Positions 27,218-35,930 of a stretch of 64,000 nt of DNA are shown piece after piece. The stretch covers positions 1-64,000 of the forward strand of contig JAFYEM010000030.1 in the NCBI GenBank assembly GCA_017544265.1. Reading direction: 5' to 3'. A program made the translations under genes and the position numbers. Within the stretch, counting starts at the first letter, position 1, and every line of letters starts with the position of its first letter. This DNA comes from Bacteroidales bacterium (GTDB taxonomy: Bacteria; Bacteroidota; Bacteroidia; Bacteroidales; UBA932). The notes below the pieces were generated by a model. The model saw only the letters and a list, made by a program, of their open reading frames with translations. It was not told where the DNA came from and made no database searches.

Positions 27218-28501
27218 TCAGAGGCTCACTACGAGGAGGTTTGCCTCAGGCGAAGGCAGCACCTTCAGGGAAGTGGCACAGGCGGGAATCATCAGGGTTT
27301 CGCCGCGGCGAAGCTCCGTCCGGTGCCCCTTCGTAGGGCCATCTGCAGGTATCCCGGTCTCGATTTCAGCACAGCCTTCAGTGCACATAAGCACCGTGAA
27401 CGACTCCCCTGCTTTGCAAGGCACCGTCAACCACGCCTTCGCGGCATCTGCCCGGCCGCCGGAAGACAGGGGCCGTTCGGCTGAATAGGGTGTCGATGCC
27501 GCCCAGCCCCTGTCTTCCGCCGTCTGCGCCCTAGAGCTGGCGGTGTTGACGTTCTGGGGGGCATAGTCCCCCTGTTCAGCCCCACAAGGCGTCAACACCG
27601 ACGCCGCGTGCAGCACTGAGACGTTAAAGTATGGACATGACACGATGGGTGTCAGGGTGTTCAGAGGAACGTCGGGATGGGATTTGGCATTCTCTACGAC
27701 GGAGAAGTCAGTCGCCTCGAGGGCATCGTCGATATGAAGCGCACGAGGGCGGCCGTCAAGCCCAGGACGATTGTAGTCATAGATACGGTAGGTGCAGTCG
27801 GAAGACTGCTGGATCTCCGCCACGAAGCAGCCGCGCCCGATAGCGTGCACACGCCCCGCAGGAAGGAAAAACACATCGCCCGGATGCACCTCGTAGCTAC
27901 CCAGCCGCTCCATAATGCCGCCGTCGAGCGCCAGGGAACGAAACTCTTCCGCCTTCGTCGGAACCGAAAAGCCGCTGAAAAGCCTTGCCCCCGGCTCAGC
28001 ATCCACGACGTACCACATTTCAGTCTTGCCGAAGGGAAATCCCCTGCGGCGCGCCATCTCGTCATCCGGATGCACCTGCACCGAAAGGTCATCGCCTGCA
28101 TCGATAAACTTGAACAGCAGCGGGAATCCCGCGGCGGTGACGTTCCGGGGAGCATAGTCCCCCTGTTCAGCTCCACGGGGCGTCAGCGACGCGGAAGAGG
28201 CGGGTGGCAGGGTTCCGGAGGCATCGACACACTTTTTAGCCTCAGGGGCCCTGCCATCCGACGCCGCGGAGCCTTTGCGCCCGAGCAGATCGACACCAAA
28301 GGCGTCAATGAGCTCCGGCAGAGTCTTCCCCTTGAGGGGCCCCTCCGCCACCACCGAATCATCCCCCGGAACGGCCGAAAGTTCCCAACTCTCGCCCAAG
28401 GGTTCGCCGGAATAGTCAATAGACTTAAATGCGGGAAGCTTATCGCCACCCCATACCTTACTCTTGAGTATTGAATTGAATTTAAGAGGATAGAGTGTCA
28501 T
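27218..28501 (-). CDS. manA: Mannose-6-phosphate isomerase with three element insertions
   Basis: A 427-residue class I enzyme that interconverts mannose 6-phosphate and fructose 6-phosphate; family members in this phylum are usually near 320 residues. Zinc-site and core motifs are intact: FKFIDAGDDLSVQVHPDDE, GKTEMWYV, PAGRVHAIGRG and CTYRIYDYNRPG. The extra length comes largely from two inserts: one between the N-terminal part and FPLLFKFID (SLTPRGAEQGDYAPRNVTAA), and a longer one near residue 315 (GAEQGDYAPQN then STPYSAERPLSSGGR) before the last beta domain. Both coincide with palindromic elements. The enzyme should still be functional because no active-site segment is interrupted. It follows the M3 peptidase gene by 6 bp. 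Confidence 0.94.
   Translation of the reverse strand: MTLYPLKFNSILKSKVWGGDKLPAFKSIDYSGEPLGESWELSAVPGDDSVVAEGPLKGKTLPELIDAFGVDLLGRKGSAASDGRAPEAKKCVDASGTLPPASSASLTPRGAEQGDYAPRNVTAAGFPLLFKFIDAGDDLSVQVHPDDEMARRRGFPFGKTEMWYVVDAEPGARLFSGFSVPTKAEEFRSLALDGGIMERLGSYEVHPGDVFFLPAGRVHAIGRGCFVAEIQQSSDCTYRIYDYNRPGLDGRPRALHIDDALEATDFSVVENAKSHPDVPLNTLTPIVSCPYFNVSVLHAASVLTPCGAEQGDYAPQNVNTASSRAQTAEDRGWAASTPYSAERPLSSGGRADAAKAWLTVPCKAGESFTVLMCTEGCAEIETGIPADGPTKGHRTELRRGETLMIPACATSLKVLPSPEANLLVVSL
27455..27524 (-). repeat. In-frame palindromic element, loop type B, copy 6 (manA)
   Basis: Arms 27455-27481 and 27498-27524 flank loop TGAATAGGGTGTCGAT (27482-27497, plus strand), with a perfect 13-bp core GGAAGACAGGGGC/GCCCCTGTCTTCC. 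It encodes STPYSAERPLSSGG. It lies 14 bp from the type A copy 7. Confidence 0.88.
27539..27602 (-). repeat. In-frame palindromic element, loop type A, copy 7 (manA)
   Basis: Arms 27539-27562 and 27579-27602 flank the loop at 27563-27578 (TGAACAGGGGGACTAT on the coding strand). The outer stem is a perfect 11-bp CGGTGTTGACG/CGTCAACACCG, where other copies have a different but also paired sequence. It encodes LTPCGAEQGDYAPQNVN. Confidence 0.88.
28131..28192 (-). repeat. In-frame palindromic element, loop type A, copy 8 (manA)
   Basis: Arms 28131-28153 and 28170-28192 flank the loop at 28154-28169 (TGAACAGGGGGACTAT on the coding strand). The loop-closing pair is GGAGC/GCTCC instead of GGGGC/GCCCC, a compensatory change on both sides. 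It encodes SLTPRGAEQGDYAPRNVTAA. Confidence 0.88.
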
Positions 28502-28507
28502 AGGCAG

Positions 28508-30511
28508 TCATATCAAACCACGCGAACGAAGTATAGACCCGGGATCAGGCTCGGAGCCGCAGAAACTGCGGAACAGAGTCATAGGCTCCTCGCTGCCGCC
28601 CTTCTCGAGGAAGGTGCAGCGGAACTCGCGGGCGAGAGCCTGGTTGAAGATACCTTCCCTCTCGAAACGCTCGAAAGCATTCAGGTCCAGCACCTCCGAC
28701 CAGAGATAGCCATAGTAGCCGCAGGCATAACCGCCGCCGAAGACATGGTTGAAATAGGTGGAACGGTAGCGCGGGATAATCTCGTCGATAAGCCCCATCT
28801 CTGCGCAGACCTTCTGCTCGAAAGCACGGATGGACTCAGCGTCAGTGAAAGAAGCAAGCTCTTCCGCGCTCAGCATGTGCCATTTCAAATCCAGAATCGA
28901 GGCGGCGCATAGTTCACCGGTCGTAAAGCCCTGGTTGAACTTGAGGGAAGCCTTGATTTTCTCCACAAGCTCGGAGGGAATAAGTTCCCCGCTGCGGTAA
29001 TCGCGGGCATAGAGCGAAAGAATCTCTTTCTGGAAAGCCCAGTTCTCGTTGAACTGGGAGAACATCTCCACGAAATCCCGCTTGACAGAAGTTCCGCTGA
29101 TATCCACGTAGCGGCACTGCGAGAAGAAACCGTGAAGTGCGTGTCCGAACTCATGGAAGGCCGTCTGGACCTCATCCACAGTGAGAAGCGAAGGAACTTC
29201 ATCCGTGGCAGGAGGGAAATTGCAGACATTCACGATAATCGGGCGGACACCCTCCTGCTGCTCGCGGAAATTGTTCATCCACGCGCCCCCGCGCTTAGAT
29301 TCGCGGGAGAAATAGTCAGCATAGAAAATACCGAGCAGATTATCCCCGTCATACAGCGCGAAAGGTTTCACCACAGGATTATAGACCTCCACTTCGGGAG
29401 CCGGCACCACGCGGATGCCATAGACCTTTTCTGCGGCGGCAAAGACGCCTTTTAGCACGCTGTCGGCACTGAAATAGGGCTTTGTGAGGCTCTCGTCAAG
29501 ATCGAAGCGGAGAGTGCGGAGCTTTTCAGCATAATAGAACCAGTCCCAGGGCTCGATCTTCGAGCCTTCAGGGAGAAGCCCGGCGGCAATGTCGGCGTCC
29601 ATAATCTCCTGCATCGCGGCGACATCCTCGCGGGCCTTCGCCATGGACGCGTCCATGATGGGCTTCAGGAAATTGTCCACCGCCACGGGGTCGCCGGCCA
29701 TCTTGTTGGAGAGCAGGAAAGAGGCGGCATTGGGATAACCCAGCAGGTCGGCCTGTTCGGTGCGGAGTTTCAGTATCTCCAGGCAGAGCAGGTTGTTGTC
29801 GTTCTCATTGCCGTTGTTGCCGCGGGAAGAATAGGCCCTGAAGGCTTTCTCGCGGGCGTCACGGTCCTTGCAGCTGGTCATATAGGCAGGATATGCGCTC
29901 ACCGTTACGCCGGTCGCGGCCTTGAAGGCGTTGTTCTCCGCAAGGAGGTTGTTGCCGAATTTCTGCTGAAGTGCCGCAAGCGAGGCGTTGATCTCCTTGA
30001 ACCGGGCCTGAGCCTCCGGAGCCAGGGCGACGCCGTTGCGCTCGAAGGTCTCATAGAGCTTGTTCACGAGCATCTGCTGCTCCCTGTCCAGGGAAGACAT
30101 GTCGTCGTGGACAGCCTTCACGCGGGCAAAGAAGTCGGGGTCCATGAAAATTTCATCGGAGGCGGGGGTGATAAGGGCCGTGATTTCCTCTTCCAAGGCC
30201 TGGATGGAGGGCGATGAATCAGATTCGGAAATATTGTAGAACACCCCTACGACTTTGGCGAGCAGCTCGCCGGATTTTTCATAGGCCGCTATGGTGTTTT
30301 CAAATGTAGGGGCATCGGGGCAGGCTTTGATTGCCTCGACGGCCTCTTTCTGCTGACGGATTCCCTCTTTGACGGCTGGGATGTAGTCGGCTTCACTGAT
30401 TTTGGAGAATGGAGGCGTTCCGAAGGGAGTGTTCCACTCCTGAAAGAAAATGTTGGTGTTACAAGCAGTTATCATAACCGCACAAATAATTACTGATGAA
30501 AGTCTTTTCAT
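28508..30511 (-). CDS. M3-family zinc oligopeptidase lipoprotein (Dcp-like)
   Basis: A 667-residue metallopeptidase that cleaves short peptides. The zinc motif HEFGH lies at residues 453-457 in TAFHEFGHALHGFFSQC, and the third ligand Glu lies about 25 residues downstream. The N-terminus (MKRLSSVIICAVMITAC) is a lipoprotein signal, so the enzyme is anchored in the envelope, probably facing the periplasm. Length and FNENWAFQKEIL, YFNHVFGGGYACGYYGYLWS are typical of the peptidyl-dipeptidase Dcp / oligopeptidase A group. No -7 box was recognised directly upstream. Confidence 0.92.
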   Translation of the reverse strand: MKRLSSVIICAVMITACNTNIFFQEWNTPFGTPPFSKISEADYIPAVKEGIRQQKEAVEAIKACPDAPTFENTIAAYEKSGELLAKVVGVFYNISESDSSPSIQALEEEITALITPASDEIFMDPDFFARVKAVHDDMSSLDREQQMLVNKLYETFERNGVALAPEAQARFKEINASLAALQQKFGNNLLAENNAFKAATGVTVSAYPAYMTSCKDRDAREKAFRAYSSRGNNGNENDNNLLCLEILKLRTEQADLLGYPNAASFLLSNKMAGDPVAVDNFLKPIMDASMAKAREDVAAMQEIMDADIAAGLLPEGSKIEPWDWFYYAEKLRTLRFDLDESLTKPYFSADSVLKGVFAAAEKVYGIRVVPAPEVEVYNPVVKPFALYDGDNLLGIFYADYFSRESKRGGAWMNNFREQQEGVRPIIVNVCNFPPATDEVPSLLTVDEVQTAFHEFGHALHGFFSQCRYVDISGTSVKRDFVEMFSQFNENWAFQKEILSLYARDYRSGELIPSELVEKIKASLKFNQGFTTGELCAASILDLKWHMLSAEELASFTDAESIRAFEQKVCAEMGLIDEIIPRYRSTYFNHVFGGGYACGYYGYLWSEVLDLNAFERFEREGIFNQALAREFRCTFLEKGGSEEPMTLFRSFCGSEPDPGSILRSRGLI

Positions 30512-30556
30512 TATTCTGTTCGTTTGAAATGACAGTGTGGGGAAAATTAAGCAAAA

Positions 30557-30581
30557 TGCCTTGCATGGTTACAGCAAGGCA
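30557..30581 (-). terminator. Possible terminator after the nucleic-acid scavenging operon
   Basis: Perfect 8-bp stem TGCCTTGC/GCAAGGCA with a 9-nt loop, followed on the minus strand by TTTTGC. It lies 46 bp past the stop of the DUF5689-like gene in the 116-bp gap 30512-30627. The short T-run makes it a weak candidate. Confidence 0.45.
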
Positions 30582-30627
30582 AAATGCATTATTTGTCAAT
30601 AATCAGGCATTTAACAATAAAGCGGGA

Positions 30628-31857
30628 TTACTGGATCACCATAGCGTCAGTCTCGGTCGGGTCTTCGATGAAGGTAATCTGCGCGGTCGGGCCGGAAGAC
30701 GGGGTGTAGAGGCCGAGGAGGCCACGTACAGTAATCTTCTTGCCGTCAAGTTTTGCTCCGGGCTGGCCGAGAACCTCGGCGGGAATCTTCTTGTCAGCGA
30801 ACTTGCCATAACCGCTGGAACGGACTGCGATTTCCTGTCCTCCGTTGATGAGGAAGTAGTGGCTGATGGACTGGGCAGTGGCGTTCTGGATGATTTCCTC
30901 ACGTTTCTTGCGGCAGAACTCTTCACGGTCCTCGTCGGTAATGGTTATACCTTCATCCTTCATGTCCTGCTCATAGGCCCTGAGATTAAGGGCAATTCCT
31001 TCACCCAGCGGGTCGTCGTAACGGTCAGGATTGCCCTCGATCCAGTCTTTGTCCAGTTGTCCGGCCTTCAGCATGCTGACCATCTTTTCTTTGTTGATGG
31101 CCCAGGTGTCTATGCTGTAGGTGCCGTCGGAAAAGAAGAAGCGGTTGGTGCCTGCCTTCTTGTCCTTCGCATTCGGGTCAACATAGATGAAGAAGAAAAC
31201 TTTTTTGTCCACATGGGTGTAGAAATCCCTCTTGCAGCCGTACTGCAGATCCTTCACTATCACGTATTTTCCCCAGAGAGGATCCTGTTTCCCGGCCTTG
31301 AGCGCAGCCTTGATCTGCGCCTCGGTCACCTCTATTGCAGGAATGACCTCGCTTCTGGGTCCTTTGAATATGTGTGCTTCGATTATGCTCTGCACATCGA
31401 TATAGGAAACCTCATACTGGGCGTTGGGGCCGGATTCGTCGGTGGCGAGTCCCAGCTGGAGCGTACCTTCATACTCCCCGAGGGTAAGGCTCTTGCAATA
31501 GATATAGAGCCACTGGCCGGGCAGATAGTCAGCATACATGGCGCTTCGGCCGACTTTTACGTCGAGGACACCGCTTTCATCCTGAATGAAGATTTCGCGG
31601 TACACATTACCGGTGCGGTCGCTGGAAATCACCTGGCCTTTTATCCAGATTTCCTCATCAATCGTTACCGGCTCCTTGTCCCTGACGTACAGGGCCTTGA
31701 ACTCGGCGATCGTGTGGGTAACCTTGTCATCCAGGTTGAGGAGTTCCTCCTCAGCAGGCTCCTTCGCAGGAGAGAAAACCGGCTGCCATTCTTCTTTCAG
31801 AGCCTGGCAGGAACAGAGGGCCGCAAGCGCGGCGATAATCAAAATACTCTTTTTCAT
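30628..31857 (-). CDS. DUF5689-like OB-fold surface lipoprotein
   Basis: A 409-residue lipoprotein (MKKSILIIAALAALCSC, lipobox Cys17). Residues about 45-140 read VTHTIAEFKALY, EIWIKGQVISSDRTGNVYRE and IFIQDESGVLDVKV, the pattern of the OB-fold DUF5689 domain. A second segment (SHYFLINGGQEIAVRSSGYG, KKITVRGLLGLY) looks like another OB strand set. OB folds often bind nucleic acids. It is the last gene of the operon with the TonB-dependent receptor (4-nt gap), so it may act as the receptor's surface binding partner. The family name is from memory of the pattern. Confidence 0.72.
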   Translation of the reverse strand: MKKSILIIAALAALCSCQALKEEWQPVFSPAKEPAEEELLNLDDKVTHTIAEFKALYVRDKEPVTIDEEIWIKGQVISSDRTGNVYREIFIQDESGVLDVKVGRSAMYADYLPGQWLYIYCKSLTLGEYEGTLQLGLATDESGPNAQYEVSYIDVQSIIEAHIFKGPRSEVIPAIEVTEAQIKAALKAGKQDPLWGKYVIVKDLQYGCKRDFYTHVDKKVFFFIYVDPNAKDKKAGTNRFFFSDGTYSIDTWAINKEKMVSMLKAGQLDKDWIEGNPDRYDDPLGEGIALNLRAYEQDMKDEGITITDEDREEFCRKKREEIIQNATAQSISHYFLINGGQEIAVRSSGYGKFADKKIPAEVLGQPGAKLDGKKITVRGLLGLYTPSSGPTAQITFIEDPTETDAMVIQ

Positions 31858-31861
31858 AGCC

Positions 31862-34813
31862 TTAGAATCTGAAATAAACGTTAAGCATGTAGTTGATACC
31901 TGACATATAGAAATACTTCGGGTCGAAGCGGTAATACTGCTCCTTGGAAACGGTGTTGTCCACGATACGGGTCTGTTCGTAACCGCCGGTCTTGACGAGT
32001 TTGTTGTTCAGCAGGTTCTTTCCGTTCAGGGAGAAACCAAGTTGGTATTTGTGCTTGATGAACCAGGACTTGCCGACCGAGATATTCATCATGAAGGCGC
32101 CGTCGAACTTCTCCTGGGTGGTCATGTACTCTATTTCGGTAGGGGTGACAATCTTGTCTGGACCTGCCGTGGCGTAATCGGTGCGGTAGAGCGGGTTCAT
32201 GTCCAGATAGGCCCAGTCGAAATACTGGAAGTCCAGTTCGAAGAACCAGTACTTGAAGAAATAGGTCAGGCCCAGGTCGGCGGCGAGCTGCGGCGTGGAA
32301 GGCACGTAGTGCTGCTGATAGTGGTCTATCTCGGGAGTGATGAATCCTTCGGGAGTCCTCTTGTACACGGGGCTCTTCGCCCAGTAGGCGACCTCGACCT
32401 TGCTTTCTCCGTTGAAAGTCACCGGAGCGGCGCTGTTGTCTATGGTCTGGGTCATGGTCGGATTGCCGACATACTCTGCGCGGCCCAGGGCAAGGGCGCC
32501 GCGTATATTCAGGTTCGGAAGCGGGGTGGGAGTGCGGAAACCGAGTTCCATGCCGTAGTGGCGCTCCCCGATGCCGGTAAGGACGAAGTTGGAGAAAGCG
32601 TTCTGTACGTCGTCGTAGGCACTCATCACCTTCGTGATGTCGTTTATGCGGGAATAGTAACCGGTCAGGCGGACATTGAAGCCGTTTCCGGAATACTGCC
32701 AGTTCAGGTCAGTCGCGAAGGTCTTCACAGAACTGATGTTCGGGGTGACGGTGTTGCGGGTGCGCGGGGAGATGAAGCACTGGTTGAAGGAGGGAGCGTC
32801 GCGGAAGTAACCCACGTTCGCATAAACCCTCATGTTGCCGCCGATGATGTAATTGAGATTGAGTTTTACGGCTCCGGTGGGCTTCAGCACTGCGTCAGAC
32901 TTGCCGTAGGAGGTGATTGCCCTGCCGCCGGCGTCAAGGGCGGGCTGCATATTGAGGCCATACTTGTCGTTGATTGCCTTCACCTCTTCCCATGTTCCGG
33001 GGAAGAGTCCCTTGCGAAGAAGCCCTTCCCTCCAGACTTTCTGGAAACCGACGCGGCCGCCGATGCTTCCGCTGAAGTTTCCGAAGACGAGTTTCATGTT
33101 GCCCCAGACGGAAAGGCTGCGCACCTGGGCGAGATAGTCATAACCGTATTTTTCGCCTGCGACCTTCTTCTGCGCGGTCATGTTGTGGGAGAGATAATAG
33201 TCCAGGTCGTTCTGGAGTTTCTCGGGATTGGCAGCGAAATCGCGCTCTGCGAAATTGTCTATGTTAAGGTAGTAAGAACCGCCGAGAAGGTCGGCGAGAA
33301 TCTTGTAGTTCTCGGTGGTGTTCATCCTGAACTGTCCGCCGCCGACAAGGGTCATCCAGCTCAGGGGGCGCCATTTCCCGTTTACTGCGAAATTGAAGTC
33401 CTTCTGGTCCACGTGCCGCTCCTCCTGGACATACTTGGAACGGGCCTCGCCGTCTTCGATATTGGCGCGGTTCACGTTGTAGAGACGGTCCCAGTTGATA
33501 TGGGCGGTGGTTGGATAATCATTCGGATGGCTCCATGCCTCAGCTGCCATCGCATATTTCGGAAGGTTGTCGCGGCCGTAGTCTTTGTTATCCATCCAGA
33601 AATAGGAAGGCAGGTTGCGGTAGTAGTCCGGACGCGGGTCGTAGGCGTCATACCAGTCGAGTGCGGTGTAGCCGTTGGAACCGAAGCGGAAGAGAGCCGT
33701 GGCGGATACGTTGAACACATCCGAGGGGGTGAAATCATATTTGAGTATGGCCACAGGCTCATGCGTCTTGCGGACGCGGGCGTTTCGGACCTTGCCGTTC
33801 TGATAACCCCAGTTGGAGTTGTACATATTGTCTTTCACAAGGTCATAGACCTCCTGCGTCGATGCGTTCTGCGCGCCCCTCTCGCCCGGAGTGGCGAAGA
33901 AGACGGCGCTCAGGGTGTGCTCGTCGCCGAAGTGCTTGTCGGCCGCGAGATAATACGCGAAACTGCGGTAGTACATACCCTTCACCCAGTCGTTGCCGCC
34001 CAGACGGGCGCTCACGTTGGCGGCGAAAGCCCAGCCGTTGTCCATGACGCCGGTGGCGTAGGACGCCATCACGCGGAGGCGGTAGAGGGCGGAGTTGGTC
34101 AGAATGCTGCCGCGAAGGCCCTTGCGGACCGAGGAGGCGGTGCCGGTCACGTTGGTGGTGCCGTTGTAGCCGCCTATATTGTAATCCGCAGCTCCGAGGC
34201 CCACGGAGGTGTCCTTGGCACGCATCGCCTCGTTAAGGCCGCTCCAGAGGGAGTAGGGGCCGTAACCTGTGAGCGCGTCGTTCATACGCACTCCGGCGAG
34301 ATAGACCTCCTGAGTCTCGCTGTTGTAGCCTCTCTGCTTGAAGCGGACAGACGAGAAGCCGAAACTCGCGACGTTGGCAAAGACGTCGTTGGCATCGAAA
34401 AGCACCGAGGGATTGTCCCCGAAACCGCTGTCGTCCATGTCCAGCTCGGCAGTGGCCGCGTCTTCCAGTTCGGCGAGTTTTTCCTGCCCGGTGAGCGAGA
34501 GAGTGAACATATTCTTCACGTAGCCGTCCACGACGGTGACCCCGACCTGCTGCTCCATGAAGTCAGGAGCGGTGATAATCAGGGTGTACATGCCGTCGGG
34601 CAGGTTCCCGATGAGGAAGGACCCGTCCTGGGCGGAGACGGCATTCGCCACCTCGCCGGCGCCCTGCATCAGGCTGAGGCGGGCGTTTTCGACAGGCTGC
34701 CGGTCATTTCGGTTGATGACCGTTCCCTTGACGCCGCCTGTGGGAGCATCCTGGGCGTACATCAGTACTCCCGTGACGAGGGCCGATACAGTTAACAATA
34801 GTTTCTTTAGCAT
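31862..34813 (-). CDS. TonB-dependent receptor with CarboxypepD_reg domain
   Basis: A 983-residue outer-membrane importer. A signal peptide (MLKKLLLTVSALVTGVLMYAQ) is followed by a carboxypeptidase-regulatory-like beta domain (GGVKGTVINRNDRQPVENARL, residues about 25-105), a plug region (VASFGFSSVRFKQRGYNSETQEVYLAGVRM) and a long barrel ending LNVYFRF with terminal Phe. It lacks the DPLYVVDGVP-type SusC signature and has no SusD neighbour. It sits between a secreted hydrolase and an OB-fold lipoprotein, which suggests uptake of nucleic-acid-derived products. Eleven nt after the EEP gene. Confidence 0.9.
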   Translation of the reverse strand: MLKKLLLTVSALVTGVLMYAQDAPTGGVKGTVINRNDRQPVENARLSLMQGAGEVANAVSAQDGSFLIGNLPDGMYTLIITAPDFMEQQVGVTVVDGYVKNMFTLSLTGQEKLAELEDAATAELDMDDSGFGDNPSVLFDANDVFANVASFGFSSVRFKQRGYNSETQEVYLAGVRMNDALTGYGPYSLWSGLNEAMRAKDTSVGLGAADYNIGGYNGTTNVTGTASSVRKGLRGSILTNSALYRLRVMASYATGVMDNGWAFAANVSARLGGNDWVKGMYYRSFAYYLAADKHFGDEHTLSAVFFATPGERGAQNASTQEVYDLVKDNMYNSNWGYQNGKVRNARVRKTHEPVAILKYDFTPSDVFNVSATALFRFGSNGYTALDWYDAYDPRPDYYRNLPSYFWMDNKDYGRDNLPKYAMAAEAWSHPNDYPTTAHINWDRLYNVNRANIEDGEARSKYVQEERHVDQKDFNFAVNGKWRPLSWMTLVGGGQFRMNTTENYKILADLLGGSYYLNIDNFAERDFAANPEKLQNDLDYYLSHNMTAQKKVAGEKYGYDYLAQVRSLSVWGNMKLVFGNFSGSIGGRVGFQKVWREGLLRKGLFPGTWEEVKAINDKYGLNMQPALDAGGRAITSYGKSDAVLKPTGAVKLNLNYIIGGNMRVYANVGYFRDAPSFNQCFISPRTRNTVTPNISSVKTFATDLNWQYSGNGFNVRLTGYYSRINDITKVMSAYDDVQNAFSNFVLTGIGERHYGMELGFRTPTPLPNLNIRGALALGRAEYVGNPTMTQTIDNSAAPVTFNGESKVEVAYWAKSPVYKRTPEGFITPEIDHYQQHYVPSTPQLAADLGLTYFFKYWFFELDFQYFDWAYLDMNPLYRTDYATAGPDKIVTPTEIEYMTTQEKFDGAFMMNISVGKSWFIKHKYQLGFSLNGKNLLNNKLVKTGGYEQTRIVDNTVSKEQYYRFDPKYFYMSGINYMLNVYFRF

Positions 34814-34824
34814 ATCAGGTTTGG

Positions 34825-35898
34825 TTATTTAGCCAGAATGATGTAGGTGGGATAGTGGTCGGAATAGCCGCCAATGAAGGCCCCGTTGGAGAAAGTACGC
34901 AGGGGGGTACCCTTGTACTGACCGCTCTGCTGGGTCATGAACGGCTCGTTGAAAATACGGCCGTAGAATTTCTTCTTGACTATCGGCTGAATCTGGAGGG
35001 TCCCCTCAGGGGCATGGGCAACGGCGCTGTTCACGAGTATGCAGTCGTAGATATTGCTTTCTCCGCGGTAGAAAAGAGAACTGTAACCGGCTTTGAGCAT
35101 CGGGAGGAAGGGCGAGAAATAATCCCAGGGGCCGACCTCGTCGATAGAGCCCTTTCCGCGAAGATAAACCGCCATGGAATCATCAGTGGGATTGTCGTTC
35201 ATATCGCCCATCACCACGCACTTGATGCCCGGATATTTATTCATCATGCCCACGGAGTGCTCATAGATGATTTCCCCGCCGCGGGCGCGCAGGTCCTGGC
35301 CCTTGCCGCCGATCCTGGAAGGAAGGTGGCAGACGTAGAAGGCGAAATGCTCCCCGTCTATGATGCCGTGGACCATGAGTATGTCGCGGGTGCGGAAATT
35401 GTCCTGCTGCTCCTTGTCCATGGAGAATTTTATCTTCTGCGAATTGAAGTCGAAGGGAATGGACTCGGTCTCCACCAGAGTCATCTGCTCCGGCTTGTAG
35501 AAAAGAGCTACGTCCACCCCGCGGCGGTCCGGGCCGTCATAATGGATGATCTGATAGTTCGCCTCCGCGATTTCAGGCTCGTTTACAAGGTCCTCCAGCA
35601 CGTGGCGGTTTTCCACCTCGGAAACTCCGAGTACGGTGTGCCATTTGCCGTTGGAAGCCTTCATCCGCGCTATTACATGGGCCATGTTGCGGAGTTTCTT
35701 CTGATACTTCGCCTCGGTCCACTCGTTGCCGCCGTCAGGAAGATATTCATAGTCGTTCTTCCCGTCGTCGTGATAGGTGTCGAAAAGGTTCTCAAGGTTG
35801 TAGAAACCAATGACATAGCTCTTCTGGGGCTTTTTTCCGTCACAGGCGGGCGAGGCCAGCAGAAGGACGAGCAGCAGGGTAAAAAGAATTCTTTTCAT
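34825..35898 (-). CDS. Secreted endonuclease/exonuclease/phosphatase-family enzyme
   Basis: A 357-residue exported protein; MKRILFTLLLVLLLASPAC suggests a lipoprotein with Cys19. The EEP fold is read from GFYNLENLFDT, GVSEVENR (metal-binding Glu), VVMGDMNDNPTDDS (catalytic Asp/Asn) and the C-terminal GGYSDHYPTYI (Asp-His pair). The family cleaves phosphodiester bonds in nucleic acids or phosphoesters of small molecules. Next to a NUC1 endonuclease and a TonB receptor, degradation of extracellular nucleic acid is the most economical role, though phospholipid or inositol-phosphate substrates are not excluded. Confidence 0.87.
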   Translation of the reverse strand: MKRILFTLLLVLLLASPACDGKKPQKSYVIGFYNLENLFDTYHDDGKNDYEYLPDGGNEWTEAKYQKKLRNMAHVIARMKASNGKWHTVLGVSEVENRHVLEDLVNEPEIAEANYQIIHYDGPDRRGVDVALFYKPEQMTLVETESIPFDFNSQKIKFSMDKEQQDNFRTRDILMVHGIIDGEHFAFYVCHLPSRIGGKGQDLRARGGEIIYEHSVGMMNKYPGIKCVVMGDMNDNPTDDSMAVYLRGKGSIDEVGPWDYFSPFLPMLKAGYSSLFYRGESNIYDCILVNSAVAHAPEGTLQIQPIVKKKFYGRIFNEPFMTQQSGQYKGTPLRTFSNGAFIGGYSDHYPTYIILAK

Positions 35899-35930
35899 TA
35901 AAGCGGTTGTTAGTTTTTTATATCATTCTA

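Noticed and set aside
27455-28192. Repeats in manA as a CRISPR array
   Set aside because: Spacing is irregular, copies are in frame within an intact protein, both loop orientations occur and no cas gene is nearby.
30557-30581. Intergenic hairpin as another copy of the palindromic element
   Set aside because: Its loop is 9 nt and unrelated to the conserved 16-nt loop; it is better read as a terminator.
32042-34795. Open frame of 917 codons on the plus strand
   Set aside because: It is antisense to the TonB-dependent receptor, shows no recognisable domain, and arises from codon bias of the GC-rich gene on the other strand.
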